Positions 25,718 through 34,516 of a stretch of 64,000 bases of DNA are shown piece after piece (the first letter of the stretch is position 1; each line of letters starts with the position of its first letter). The DNA lies in the NCBI GenBank assembly GCA_029983685.1, contig JASBZA010000005.1, forward strand, positions 42,154-106,153, written 5' to 3'. The notes under the pieces were generated by a model. The model searched no databases, was not told the DNA's origin, and was given only the letters and a program-made list of their open reading frames with translations. Both the position numbers and the translations under genes were made by a program. This DNA comes from Oscillospiraceae bacterium (GTDB lineage: Bacteria > Bacillota > Clostridia > Saccharofermentanales > Fastidiosipilaceae).

Positions 25718-26863
25718 TTAGTTCTCCTCAGCTTCTTTTAGTCCGCCCCAAGGCATGGGGTCTTCCGGCATATCCGGAAAAACAGGTATCTTAAAAACCA
25801 ATGGCCTTTGTCTTCCGCCGGCCTCCAGTAAAATCCGGCTGAGCCTTATGGCCTCTTCTTCGGGTGCGGTCAGGGCCTGCATATACTGGTGCCAATATTC
25901 TCCGGACAAAAGATCATACTTTTGTAAATAAAGGCTGTCCTGGCCATAGGTCGAATAGTTGTTGCGGATATAGACCGCTCCGCCTTTTATAGCGCTTTCG
26001 GGAGAAGTCCAGGGCAAATGATAGGCTTCATAAGCCGGGTCGGTCTTCTCAATGAAGTCACCTCTGGCAAAGCGCGCCCCGTTCACTTGAGCACCATTCG
26101 GGACGGCCGGATCGGGATAAGCACCTATATTATAGAAATTGTAGTAGGCAGTCGAATCGTCTTCTAAAGGGACTTGTCCCCGACCCAAAGGGCTGATTCC
26201 ACCCTCGGTCAGGCTTATTTCCTGGCGCATCCGGATGGCCAAAGACTCGGCCAAATAGGACGCTTCTTTTCCCGCCTCGTAGACCGTGGGAGCAAATTCC
26301 AGTAGTTCCGGTATACCTCGGAAAACATCTTCTACGCCTTCCAGGCTACTAATTTGACTCCCCGAATCCAAAGTCAAAAATTGAAAAACGGTCCTTATAT
26401 CTAAAAAGTTTCTGGGGTCCATATAATAGGCCACACCGTCTCGAGTGGCCGGAAACCAGTTGGCCCCGTCATAGACGGTGTCGTTTTTTACCATCCACTT
26501 ATATGGAGCGTAAAATTCCGTGTCGTCATAGGCAACCAGGTTGTTCTCCTCGTTCTTGGTCTCCTCGTATAAAACCAAATCCCAGCTGTCTTGAAGCCAA
26601 AGTGGCTCAAAGGTCCAGGCCGGAGCAAGGACCTGTAAGCTACTTAATGCTTTTCTATAAGACGGAGGGAAATCCTCCATAGGGTCCTTTTTCAGAAAGG
26701 GTTCGGCTAAGGCTTCATTATAATAAGCCTCATAGGGAGCCCTTCTTTCGTAATCCCATATGCTCAGGCCCGCTATGGCCAAAATCACCATCAATACAAT
26801 AATAAGGACCGGTAAAAAACCGATCCGGCTCTCCCCGGCCTCTTCGGCCCCCTGTTTTTTCAT
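25718..26863 (-). CDS. Membrane-anchored N-acetylglucosaminidase-like cell-wall protein
   Basis: A 381-aa protein with one N-terminal membrane helix (about residues 17-36) and the rest outside. Its ordered segments match clostridial autolysin glucosaminidase domains: YYMDPRNFLD..VFQFLTLD, then LEGVEDVF, SLAIRMRQE (the glutamate in the catalytic-acid position), YYNFYNIGAYPDPA, PWTSPESAIKGGAVYI and LYLQKYDL..YWHQYMQAL. The insertion after RQE is short. It has no SH3 or other wall-binding repeats. Stop and start overlap the preceding HD gene by one base. The assignment rests on recalled motifs. Confidence 0.68.
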   Translation of the reverse strand: MKKQGAEEAGESRIGFLPVLIIVLMVILAIAGLSIWDYERRAPYEAYYNEALAEPFLKKDPMEDFPPSYRKALSSLQVLAPAWTFEPLWLQDSWDLVLYEETKNEENNLVAYDDTEFYAPYKWMVKNDTVYDGANWFPATRDGVAYYMDPRNFLDIRTVFQFLTLDSGSQISSLEGVEDVFRGIPELLEFAPTVYEAGKEASYLAESLAIRMRQEISLTEGGISPLGRGQVPLEDDSTAYYNFYNIGAYPDPAVPNGAQVNGARFARGDFIEKTDPAYEAYHLPWTSPESAIKGGAVYIRNNYSTYGQDSLYLQKYDLLSGEYWHQYMQALTAPEEEAIRLSRILLEAGGRQRPLVFKIPVFPDMPEDPMPWGGLKEAEEN

Positions 26864-27486
26864 TACTTGATAACCTTGTTCTCCCGAAGTTCATCCAAAG
26901 AAAGGCTAAAGGCCGGCATGAAGTCTCGGAGGAAAAGCTCGACTTCCGGCATAGCCAATTCCTCTAAACGTTTCATAGTGGCCTCTTGGGCTTCTTGAAA
27001 CTCCTGATTTCCCTGCTTCAGCTCACTCATGCATTTGGCCAAAGCCGACAACTTATCCGCTGCCTTGACCAGCTTGAGCATTAATAAGACTTCATCCGAG
27101 TCGGCCTCGGGGTTTAATAAAGCTTCATAAGAGGGTCTTAGCTCTTGGGGTAAGGAGTTCAACAGGTCTTTTACCGCCAAGTCTTCAATCCTCTTATAAG
27201 CCTTGGTCAGGTCCTCTTCCTGATACTTAACCGGTGTCGGCAAGTCACCCGTAATAACCTCAGACAGGTCGTGATAAAGCGCCATGCCCAAGACCTTTTC
27301 CGCTGAAACCTGCGGTTTCAAATCCGGAAAGTAGGTCTGTCTAATAAGAGCCAAGCCATGGGCAATAACCGCCACGAGAAAAGAATGCTCGGCCAGGTTT
27401 TCTTCCTGAGCATTGCGCATCAAGGACCAACGCTGGATATAACGGGTCCGGTCCGCCATAGCAAAAAAAGCATTTTCCTGTACCAT
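26863..27486 (-). CDS. HD-domain 5'-deoxynucleotidase, YfbR type
   Basis: A 207-aa HD-fold phosphohydrolase. Metal ligands are visible as AEHSF (H), LYHDLSEVITGD (HD) and the later KAADKL aspartate. The ITGDLPTPVK signature is that of YfbR, which dephosphorylates deoxynucleoside 5'-monophosphates. Role here: probably nucleotide-pool housekeeping next to the pcrA helicase gene. Confidence 0.88.
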   Translation of the reverse strand: MVQENAFFAMADRTRYIQRWSLMRNAQEENLAEHSFLVAVIAHGLALIRQTYFPDLKPQVSAEKVLGMALYHDLSEVITGDLPTPVKYQEEDLTKAYKRIEDLAVKDLLNSLPQELRPSYEALLNPEADSDEVLLMLKLVKAADKLSALAKCMSELKQGNQEFQEAQEATMKRLEELAMPEVELFLRDFMPAFSLSLDELRENKVIK

Positions 27487-27505
27487 CTAAAGTCTCTCTT
27501 TCTCC

Positions 27506-29980
27506 CTAGGCCGGCCCTAATTTTGCCATATTGGCTAACATCCTCTTATCCCCGGCCTTGTCAAAGTGGATAAGCAAAAGCGCGTCCCCTGCCACAGGTT
27601 CCACGGACTTAATGGTGCCCAGACCGTACTTAAAGTGACGGACTCGGTCGCCCTTGTGAAGCTGGTCGGCCTGTAAGGCTCCGGCTCCGGGCGTTTCAAT
27701 CTTTACTTTAGGCTTAGACTCCGTGTGGTCCGGAATCGTTCTTCCACCGGTGCCGGATTGGAATCTCTGCCTGTCTTGCCTTAAATCTTTTAGTTGCTGG
27801 CCCGGTCTGTCATAAGTCGAGCGACTCCGGGAATCCGAGCCAAAGCCATAGTCATCTTCTCCGAACCTGGACCCAATCTCGTTATAGGTATGGTCAGGCA
27901 ATTCTTCTAAGAAACGCGACGGAATATAACGTTCGGTCCGTCCGAATAAAAGCCTGGCCGAAGAGGTCGATAAATAAAGCTTTTTCCTGGCTCTGGTAAT
28001 GGCAACATAGGCCAGGCGTCTTTCTTCTTCCAATTGAGAAGGATCCGCAATCGAGCGATAGCCCGGAAAAATGCCTTCCTCCATACCCACCACAAAAACC
28101 TGGTTAAACTCCAAGCCTTTGGCCGAATGGATGGTCAAAAGACTCACATGCTTATCCTCTTCCTCCTCGTCTTCCTTGTCCAAATCCGACTGCAAAGCTG
28201 CCTGGTCCAAGAAGCGCAAGAGCGTATCGATAAGGGCTTCGGGAAGGTCGCCCCCGGCTAGACTCTCCGCACGGATATCGCGTTCGCCGGCCAGGTCTCC
28301 CAATTCGTCAACCGTAAAATCCCATTCTTCGGTTACATCACCGGATTCTTGGAAGGTCACCGCTTCGGACAGGAGTTCTTTCATGTTCTCCAAACGACTG
28401 ATGGCGTCTTCTTTGCCCTTGTCCTGTTGGTCGATAATATCTTGCATGAGGCCGGACTCGTCCTGCACATATTCGATGTATTCGGCCAAAGACATCTGGT
28501 CGCCCAAAAGGGTCTTCTGCATGCGGGCGATAAGGGCTACAAATTCTCGTATTTTATTCTGAGTACGACTCAAAGAGGGATAGTCTTGGATATGGATACA
28601 AATATCCATAATAGATGTCCCTGCCATAGTCGCCAGCCTCTCCAACTCATCTAAGGTCGCCTCACCGATACCCCGCCTGGGCGTCTGCACGGCCCGCCTG
28701 AAAGACACATTGTCTCTAGGACTTGTAATAAGGTAAAGATAGGCCATGGTATCTTTAATCTCTTTACGGTCAAAGAAGCGTAAGCCACCGTAAATCTTAA
28801 AGGGGATACCATTACGTTGTAAGGCAAACTCCAGATTTCTGGACAGTGCATTAATCCTATATAAAATGGCAAAGTCATCGTAAGAAGCCTTTCCACCTCC
28901 GACCTGCCTTTTAATCTCGTTAGCGATAAAGAGGGCCTCCTCCTGCTCACTTGAGGCATTGAGGCGGATAATTTTCTCGCCCTCTCCCTGGTTGGTCCAT
29001 AGCTTCTTGGCCTTACGACTCTGATTGTTGCCGATAACCCGGTTGGCTGCTTCCAAAATATTGCCGGTCGACCGGTAGTTTTGTTCTAACTTAATAATTT
29101 TGGCCCTCTTAAAATCTTTCTCGAAGTCCAAAATATTCTGTATGTCCGCCCCTCTGAAAGAGTAGATGGACTGGTCGTCATCGCCGACCACACAGAGATT
29201 GCCCTGCTCCAAAGATAAAAGTCGCACCAACTCATACTGAGCCTGGTTGGTATCCTGGTACTCGTCTACCATGATGTATTGGAAACGCGACTGATAGATT
29301 TGCAAGATTTCCTTGTTCTGCTTAAAAAGTAAAACGGCATAATAAAGCAAGTCGTCAAAATCCATGAGGTTATTTTGACGCAGCATATCCTGGTAGGCCT
29401 TATAAATTAAGGCTACCTTCTCTTTCCAATATTCACCTTGGGCCTGCACCTTGTACTCGTCCGGTCCGATTAAGCGGTTCTTAGCCGAAGAAATCTGGTT
29501 GTGGACACTTCTGGGATCGAAGGTCTTCTGATCTAAATCCAAAGACTGAATAACACCCTTAATCGCGGCCTGCTGTGCCCCCGTATCGGCAATGGAGAAA
29601 TTCCTGGTAAAGCCTAATTGATCGGCAAAGCGACGTAAAACACGAGCCATCATAGAGTGGAAAGTGCCGATCCACATGCCCTGGCTTTGGCCCTCGCCTA
29701 AGAGGTCCTCCACTCGGGTCTGCATCTCTCGGGCCGCCTTGTTGGTAAAGGTAATGGCCAAAATCCGTCTGGGTGATATGCCTCTGACCTGGACCAAATA
29801 AGCTATACGGTGGGTGATGACTCTGGTCTTCCCCGATCCTGCCCCGGCCAAAATCAACAAGGGCCCTTCATCATGGAGGACCGCCTCTCTTTGCGGAGGG
29901 TTTAATCCCTCCAGAAGGCGGTCCTCCCAATCATGTCCTATAGCTTGTGCGTCAGCGTAAAATGTAAATTCGTCCGACAT
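27506..29980 (-). CDS. pcrA: ATP-dependent DNA helicase PcrA/UvrD
   Basis: Superfamily 1A 3'-5' helicase used in repair and in clearing replication-transcription conflicts. The 824-aa product has the Q motif and Walker A AGAGSGKT (45-52), motif II DEYQDTN, motif III GDDDQSIYSFRGAD, motif IV QNYRSTGNI, motif V TIHSAKGLEF and motif VI AYVAITRARKKL. The C-terminal about 110 residues form a low-complexity linker and a Tudor-like end (GDRVRHFKYGLGTIKSVE), the RNA-polymerase-binding part in Bacillus PcrA. Normally pcrA sits with ligA; here it follows hpf by 1 bp. Confidence 0.96.
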   Translation of the reverse strand: MSDEFTFYADAQAIGHDWEDRLLEGLNPPQREAVLHDEGPLLILAGAGSGKTRVITHRIAYLVQVRGISPRRILAITFTNKAAREMQTRVEDLLGEGQSQGMWIGTFHSMMARVLRRFADQLGFTRNFSIADTGAQQAAIKGVIQSLDLDQKTFDPRSVHNQISSAKNRLIGPDEYKVQAQGEYWKEKVALIYKAYQDMLRQNNLMDFDDLLYYAVLLFKQNKEILQIYQSRFQYIMVDEYQDTNQAQYELVRLLSLEQGNLCVVGDDDQSIYSFRGADIQNILDFEKDFKRAKIIKLEQNYRSTGNILEAANRVIGNNQSRKAKKLWTNQGEGEKIIRLNASSEQEEALFIANEIKRQVGGGKASYDDFAILYRINALSRNLEFALQRNGIPFKIYGGLRFFDRKEIKDTMAYLYLITSPRDNVSFRRAVQTPRRGIGEATLDELERLATMAGTSIMDICIHIQDYPSLSRTQNKIREFVALIARMQKTLLGDQMSLAEYIEYVQDESGLMQDIIDQQDKGKEDAISRLENMKELLSEAVTFQESGDVTEEWDFTVDELGDLAGERDIRAESLAGGDLPEALIDTLLRFLDQAALQSDLDKEDEEEEDKHVSLLTIHSAKGLEFNQVFVVGMEEGIFPGYRSIADPSQLEEERRLAYVAITRARKKLYLSTSSARLLFGRTERYIPSRFLEELPDHTYNEIGSRFGEDDYGFGSDSRSRSTYDRPGQQLKDLRQDRQRFQSGTGGRTIPDHTESKPKVKIETPGAGALQADQLHKGDRVRHFKYGLGTIKSVEPVAGDALLLIHFDKAGDKRMLANMAKLGPA

Positions 29981-29981
29981 C

Positions 29982-30542
29982 CTAATAGTCCGGATCTAAG
30001 ACGCCATAGTTGCCGTCGCGACGCTTGTAGACTAAGTTGACCTTACCGGTCTCCCCGTCTAAGTACAGGAAAAAGTCATGGCCCATGAGTTCCATCTGCA
30101 AAGCAGCTTCTTCGTGATTCATGGGGCTTAAGGGGAAAGTCTTGAAGCGGAAAGTTGCGCCGTTCAAGTCGCCAGTTTCGGTTTGAGGCTCTAATTCGGC
30201 TTCCACATCTGCTTCTTCCTGGAAAAAATCTTCCAAGTAAGCGTAATCTTTCTTTCTCTTCTTTAACTTGGACTTCTGCTTTCTAATCTGGCCTTCCAAA
30301 GCCGCAATCGCAGAATCCAAGGCGGTTAAAATATCTTCGTCGGTCTTCTCTGCCCTAAGAATGTGTTTCTTCACATAGATGGTAATCTCGACCTTGCGTA
30401 AGTCCTGGCCATCTTTACTGCACTTGACTTGGCATGAGGCAGTCTCGTCGAAATACTTGTCAAACTTCTCCATCTTCCTCCGGATGCGTTTCTCCAACTG
30501 AGGACCTACTTTAAGTCCGACACCGAATATCTCAAGTTTCAT
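29982..30542 (-). CDS. hpf: Ribosome hibernation promoting factor, long form
   Basis: Binds the 30S decoding region and, through its C-terminal domain, dimerises ribosomes into inactive 100S particles in stationary phase. The 186-aa product has the N-terminal HPF/YfiA domain (about 1-105) with a basic KQKSKLKKRKKDY linker, then the long-form dimerisation domain (about 130-186, FRFKTFPLSPMNHEEAALQMELMGHDFFLY). A strong GGAGG site precedes the ATG. First gene of a run of eight tightly packed genes. Confidence 0.96.
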   Translation of the reverse strand: MKLEIFGVGLKVGPQLEKRIRRKMEKFDKYFDETASCQVKCSKDGQDLRKVEITIYVKKHILRAEKTDEDILTALDSAIAALEGQIRKQKSKLKKRKKDYAYLEDFFQEEADVEAELEPQTETGDLNGATFRFKTFPLSPMNHEEAALQMELMGHDFFLYLDGETGKVNLVYKRRDGNYGVLDPDY

Positions 30543-30572
30543 ACCAGTACCTCCTTCATGGACTATATGTTT

Positions 30573-30601
30573 ATTTTACCGAACCTTAATATGCCTTTCA
30601 A
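30573..30601 (-). promoter_or_regulatory. Promoter of the hpf-pcrA operon
   Basis: TTGAAA (30596-30601), a 17-bp spacer and TAAAAT (30573-30578) on the minus strand, about 30 bp before the hpf ATG. It is the only good promoter upstream of hpf and, given gaps of at most 19 bp downstream, could drive all genes to 21393. Confidence 0.65.
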
Positions 30602-30635
30602 TCGTTCTTGACACGAGCCTAGTCGACAAGAGGAT

Positions 30636-31559
30636 TTACAGGCCGCTTCCGTCAAAAACCGGGATAAAGCTTTCTTTGGCCGTATCACCTTCCTGGATAA
30701 AGCCGTTCTCGATTCCGATATCTAAAGCATAGTCCACAATTCGGTCATAGACCTCGTCGCTGATTTTCCGGTTAAGTTCCGGGTAAGCCTCGAAATGCCC
30801 CATAGGGGTGTACTGGTTCATAATACTAATATAAATAGAGTCCTCGTACGTTTCATGGAGGTAGGCCAAAACCTTCTTAGAATCGTCTTCTCCTTCCGGC
30901 AAGACCAGGTGGCGGACGATTATCCCCTTCTTCATCAGCTCTTGCCCTGAAGCGTCCGTTTCGAAAACAGACTTCCCCACCTGTTTAAACATTTCTCTAA
31001 TAGCACTTGAGGCGACCTCAAAATAATCCGGCGCATTAGAATAGCGCTTAGCTAAGTCCTCTGACACATACTTTAGATCCGGCAGGTAAATATCCACCAG
31101 TCCGTTCAGAAGACGTAAAGTCTCTACTTTTTCATAAGAGCCCGTATTGTACACGATAGGAATTGTCAGCCCCTTTGTCTTAGAAAGCTCCAATGCACAT
31201 GCAATCTGTGGAACAAAGTGTGTTGGGGTCACCAGATTAATATTGTTGGCCCCTTTTTCTTCCAGTTCCAGAAAGACCTCCGCCAGACGCTCTGTTGAGA
31301 GGACTTTACCGGCCCTAGACTCCGCCAGACATCGGTTTTGACAATAGACGCAGCGTAAGGGGCAGCCGCTGAAAAAGACGGTACCCGAGCCCTTGTCTCC
31401 GGAGATACAAGGCTCTTCCCAGAAGTGTAGCCCGGCCCGACCGGCTCTTAGTTCGGCTGTCTGACCGCAATAACCTCTTTGGCCTCCTAAACGGTTGACA
31501 TGACAATTTCTCGGGCAAAGCTTACAGTCTTTCATATAGCTTCTATAATCTACGGGCAT
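30636..31559 (-). CDS. Radical SAM protein, pyruvate-formate-lyase-activase-like (COG1313 type)
   Basis: A 307-aa radical SAM protein with the cluster motif FFSGCPLRCVYCQN near residues 63-76 and an upstream cysteine pair region CKLCPRNCHVNR..GYCGQ (about 11-32) that probably holds an additional Fe-S cluster. This order is typical of COG1313 proteins annotated as putative glycyl-radical activases. No glycyl-radical enzyme gene is near, so the target is open. AAAGGA lies 9 nt before the ATG. Confidence 0.87.
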   Translation of the reverse strand: MPVDYRSYMKDCKLCPRNCHVNRLGGQRGYCGQTAELRAGRAGLHFWEEPCISGDKGSGTVFFSGCPLRCVYCQNRCLAESRAGKVLSTERLAEVFLELEEKGANNINLVTPTHFVPQIACALELSKTKGLTIPIVYNTGSYEKVETLRLLNGLVDIYLPDLKYVSEDLAKRYSNAPDYFEVASSAIREMFKQVGKSVFETDASGQELMKKGIIVRHLVLPEGEDDSKKVLAYLHETYEDSIYISIMNQYTPMGHFEAYPELNRKISDEVYDRIVDYALDIGIENGFIQEGDTAKESFIPVFDGSGL

Positions 31560-31616
31560 GGGCCAAAATCCTTTCTTTCCGCGGCAATGAAGCCACCAGA
31601 AAGAATTTTAAAACAA

Positions 31617-33638
31617 TTATTCGTGCTTGACGAGCCGGTAGTAGGTTCCGGAGCTGAGCTCATAGACGATGAAGTAGACCAGTAGTAACAAGACACCCGC
31701 CAAGACATAGCTCCGAAGAAAGGTCTTGCTCTGAGGTGCCACAAGCATACTGACCGCTTTCCAGGTAATGGGATAAGCCGCTACCACATGGCTGAAGGTA
31801 AGAATCAAGGGCCAAATGAAGAGATAGCGCATCTGCTTCTTGGTTATCTTTAAGATAAGTTCATTTTCTAAGCCCACGGCCTGCATAATGGACACCTGAC
31901 TTTGGTCTTGGATAGCTTCGGCCACTTGCTTGTAGTAGATAACCAAGAAAACACCCAGGATTAAAACGATGGAAAGGAAGATGCCTACAAAGAGGATGCC
32001 ACCGTTTAGTTCATAGATGTTTTGTCTGTGCTGGTCTCTGATACCGACATCCATACTGTAATTTTCTCCCGAGTCGCGAAGCTCGTTTTCGACGATCTTT
32101 TCGACTTCACCTTCCGGTACCGTCTCCGCATCTTCAACATCAAAATTCAGTGTACGGACCAAGGCCGGCTTAAAGACTTGATTCTCAGTTTCTTGGACAT
32201 TTTCCAAATAATTTCTTGCTATATCCTGCAAAACATCGTCTTCCGCAACTAAAATTTTCACCGTATCAATGGCATATATAGAGGGAATGGATAGCTCAGC
32301 GCGTTTCACCTTATATGTCTTATCTCCTATTTTCAGAGTGTCTAAGCCTTTTAAAATTTCATCGTTATTGGCGCCCACCACCAGTTCATCGGACGCAATA
32401 GCAAAGTCCTTATCGAACATTTTGTTGTATGCATCCACGTTGTGAAATAAGAACAGATAACCGGTCAGTAAGTTATTTTCCACCTCTAGTACCAATTCTT
32501 TATCTTGTGAAATGGAGCCCGGGCAAATCATCTGACTATCACGGTGGACATTCTTAAAGTAGGGACTGGCTTCCAAGTCCTTTTCTAAGGCCAAAACTTG
32601 TGTCTTAATCTCTTCTTTCGCCTGGCCATGTTGGTCTTCATCAAAGACCAAATCCAGTTTGTAGTCTTGAGGATAATTCGATTTCAGAGAATCTTCTAGG
32701 GAGATATAGACACCGCAAGATACGGCAACTACCAGTATAACGCCCGTCGATAAGACGGCCAAAGAAGCCAGAGAGTTTGTGTTAGACCTTAACTTGTAAA
32801 GCATGCCGGAGAAGGAAATAAAGTTAGAGGGTTTATAATAAAGCCCCTTCATGCTTCTGAGCCCTTTAAAAATCAGGGCCAAAATATTATTGGTGACTAA
32901 ATAAGTCCCTATAATAACCAAGATTGTTGCGATTACGAAGACAAAAACAGATGTGACGATATTAAAGGTCGACCGGGCCAACTGATATCCGGTAAGAATT
33001 AAGCCCAGGCCCAAGACACCCAGGATGACTTGCCCATAGGACTTTCTTTGCTTTAACCCCGACTTATCCTGCCGTAACTGCTCAATGGGCCTATCTAAAT
33101 TTAAACTAAACAGGTTCCAAATAATCAAAACAACAGCTAGGGCTACTAAAATGCCGGCATTGATTGCCAAGGCTTTGGTCGAAAAAGGAAAAGCACTCAA
33201 GCGAACATCATCGTATTGGAGCAAGCGGTTCAATAAAACAAAGAGCACCTTACCGAGTAAGAAGCCGACACCGGTCGACAGGGCCAAAATAAGAAGGCTG
33301 TTTAAGACGGTTTCTACGGCCAAAATCAGGCCCACATCTCGGCCTTCCATACCGTAAATAGCATAGAGCGCGAATTCCTTTTGTCTTTGGGAAAAGGCAA
33401 AACGGCTGGTATAAAGATAGAAAATCGCCACGAAGACGCCCATAATCACCGCTCCGGCCATCATGAGACGCACCAAAAACTCCGCCCTTTCTCTGATATA
33501 AGCGTTATCGATAAGGGCAATAAAAATATAGAGAATAGAAAAAGCCAGACCGGTAGCAACAACATAGGGAATACGGATATTGCCCATACTTTTCATGTTT
33601 TTACGGGCCAACTTAAAATAAGTCTTAAATTTAGTCAT
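31617..33638 (-). CDS. BceB-type ABC permease (antimicrobial-peptide resistance)
   Basis: A 673-aa FtsX/MacB-fold permease with ten predicted membrane helices and one large extracellular domain (about residues 320-530) between helices 7 and 8. That is the BceB/VraG layout, which senses and removes peptides such as bacitracin from lipid II-cycle targets and passes the signal to a BceS kinase. The ATG lies 8 bp inside the end of the ATPase gene. The paired two-component genes upstream support the assignment. Confidence 0.92.
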   Translation of the reverse strand: MTKFKTYFKLARKNMKSMGNIRIPYVVATGLAFSILYIFIALIDNAYIRERAEFLVRLMMAGAVIMGVFVAIFYLYTSRFAFSQRQKEFALYAIYGMEGRDVGLILAVETVLNSLLILALSTGVGFLLGKVLFVLLNRLLQYDDVRLSAFPFSTKALAINAGILVALAVVLIIWNLFSLNLDRPIEQLRQDKSGLKQRKSYGQVILGVLGLGLILTGYQLARSTFNIVTSVFVFVIATILVIIGTYLVTNNILALIFKGLRSMKGLYYKPSNFISFSGMLYKLRSNTNSLASLAVLSTGVILVVAVSCGVYISLEDSLKSNYPQDYKLDLVFDEDQHGQAKEEIKTQVLALEKDLEASPYFKNVHRDSQMICPGSISQDKELVLEVENNLLTGYLFLFHNVDAYNKMFDKDFAIASDELVVGANNDEILKGLDTLKIGDKTYKVKRAELSIPSIYAIDTVKILVAEDDVLQDIARNYLENVQETENQVFKPALVRTLNFDVEDAETVPEGEVEKIVENELRDSGENYSMDVGIRDQHRQNIYELNGGILFVGIFLSIVLILGVFLVIYYKQVAEAIQDQSQVSIMQAVGLENELILKITKKQMRYLFIWPLILTFSHVVAAYPITWKAVSMLVAPQSKTFLRSYVLAGVLLLLVYFIVYELSSGTYYRLVKHE

Positions 33639-34398
33639 GGAGAGAACCTCCGTTTAAGAGGGTCAGACTCTTGGCAATACGGTCTTCGAAACGGACATTG
33701 TTGTCCTCTCCCCTATAAATTTCATTATAGATTCTGCCGTCTTTAATAAATAATACCCGGTGCGCGTTGGCCGCAGCCGCTACAGAGTGAGTCACCATTA
33801 GAATGGTTTGCCGGTAGTTTTGATTCAGGGTTTGGAAAATACGCATAAGACTTTGCGATGATGACGAATCCAGGGCTCCCGTGGGCTCATCCGCCAGGAG
33901 AAGCTTAGGGTAGGTTACAATGGCCCTGGCCACCGCTATTCTTTGGGCCTGACCGCCGGAAACTTCATAAGGGTATTTGGTCAGGTAATCTTGAATCTCC
34001 AAAGGAGCCACCACGGCCATGAGCCTTTCCTGCATCTCTTTTTGCGGTGTATTGGATAAGACCAAGGGCAGGAGAATATTATCTTTATTGTTGAAATTAT
34101 TCAGAAGCGAATAGTCCTGGAAAACAAAACCCAGCTCCTCACGCCTAAACTTCGAAATTTGCTTTTTGGCCAAAGTAGACAAGTCTCTGCCGTCCAGAAA
34201 AACACTGCCGTCAGTTGGCTGGTCTAAAGAGCCTAAAATATTCAAGAGTGTCGTCTTGCCCGATCCCGAATCACCCATAATAGCAACGAATTCACCACGT
34301 TCAACGCTGAACGTGACTTGACAAAGAGCCTCCGTAGCACTGGCCGTTCCCTTCTTGCCGTAAATTTTTCCTACATTTTTAACTTCTAATAACGCCAT
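33631..34398 (-). CDS. BceA-type ABC ATPase (antimicrobial-peptide resistance)
   Basis: A 255-aa ATPase with Walker A GDSGSGKT near 41-48, signature VSGGQAQRIAVARA, and Walker B LLLADEPTGALDS. This is the MacB/LolD/BceA group. I start it at 34398 (MALLEVKNVGK) because GAGG lies 7 nt upstream; a longer frame to 34440 has no ribosome site. It lies downstream of a palindrome that matches the BceR binding pattern. Confidence 0.93.
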   Translation of the reverse strand: MALLEVKNVGKIYGKKGTASATEALCQVTFSVERGEFVAIMGDSGSGKTTLLNILGSLDQPTDGSVFLDGRDLSTLAKKQISKFRREELGFVFQDYSLLNNFNNKDNILLPLVLSNTPQKEMQERLMAVVAPLEIQDYLTKYPYEVSGGQAQRIAVARAIVTYPKLLLADEPTGALDSSSSQSLMRIFQTLNQNYRQTILMVTHSVAAAANAHRVLFIKDGRIYNEIYRGEDNNVRFEDRIAKSLTLLNGGSLHD

Positions 34399-34438
34399 CT
34401 TAAGACCTCTTTCTAGATTTCTTCTTGATTCAGTGCCC

Positions 34439-34444
34439 ATTTTA
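34439..34444 (-). promoter_or_regulatory. Candidate -10 box of the bceAB-type operon
   Basis: TAAAAT on the minus strand at 34439-34444, about 40 bp upstream of the ATPase ATG. No good -35 box precedes it (AAGCTT at the right distance). A weak -35 is expected for a promoter that depends on a response regulator. Confidence 0.45.
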
Positions 34445-34474
34445 AAGAGCCGGCCTAAAAGAAGCTTTTACGAA

Positions 34475-34515
34475 AACTTACAAAGCGGATTTCTTAACTT
34501 ACAAAATTGTAAGTT
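34475..34515 (-). promoter_or_regulatory. BceR-type operator: perfect palindrome plus a third half-site
   Basis: A perfect inverted repeat with 9-bp arms (34496-34504 and 34507-34515) contains TTACA-AAAT-TGTAA (34499-34512), which fits the published BceR-family pattern TNACA-N4-TGTAA. A third copy of the arm, AACTTACAAA, lies at 34475-34484, exactly 21 bp (two helical turns) from the first and on the promoter side. It lies just after the kinase gene and before the ATPase gene. Confidence 0.75.
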
Positions 34516-34516
34516 T

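Noticed and set aside
30600..30635. Imperfect hairpin between the radical SAM gene and hpf as a terminator
   Set aside because: The stem is interrupted and there is no T run on either strand.
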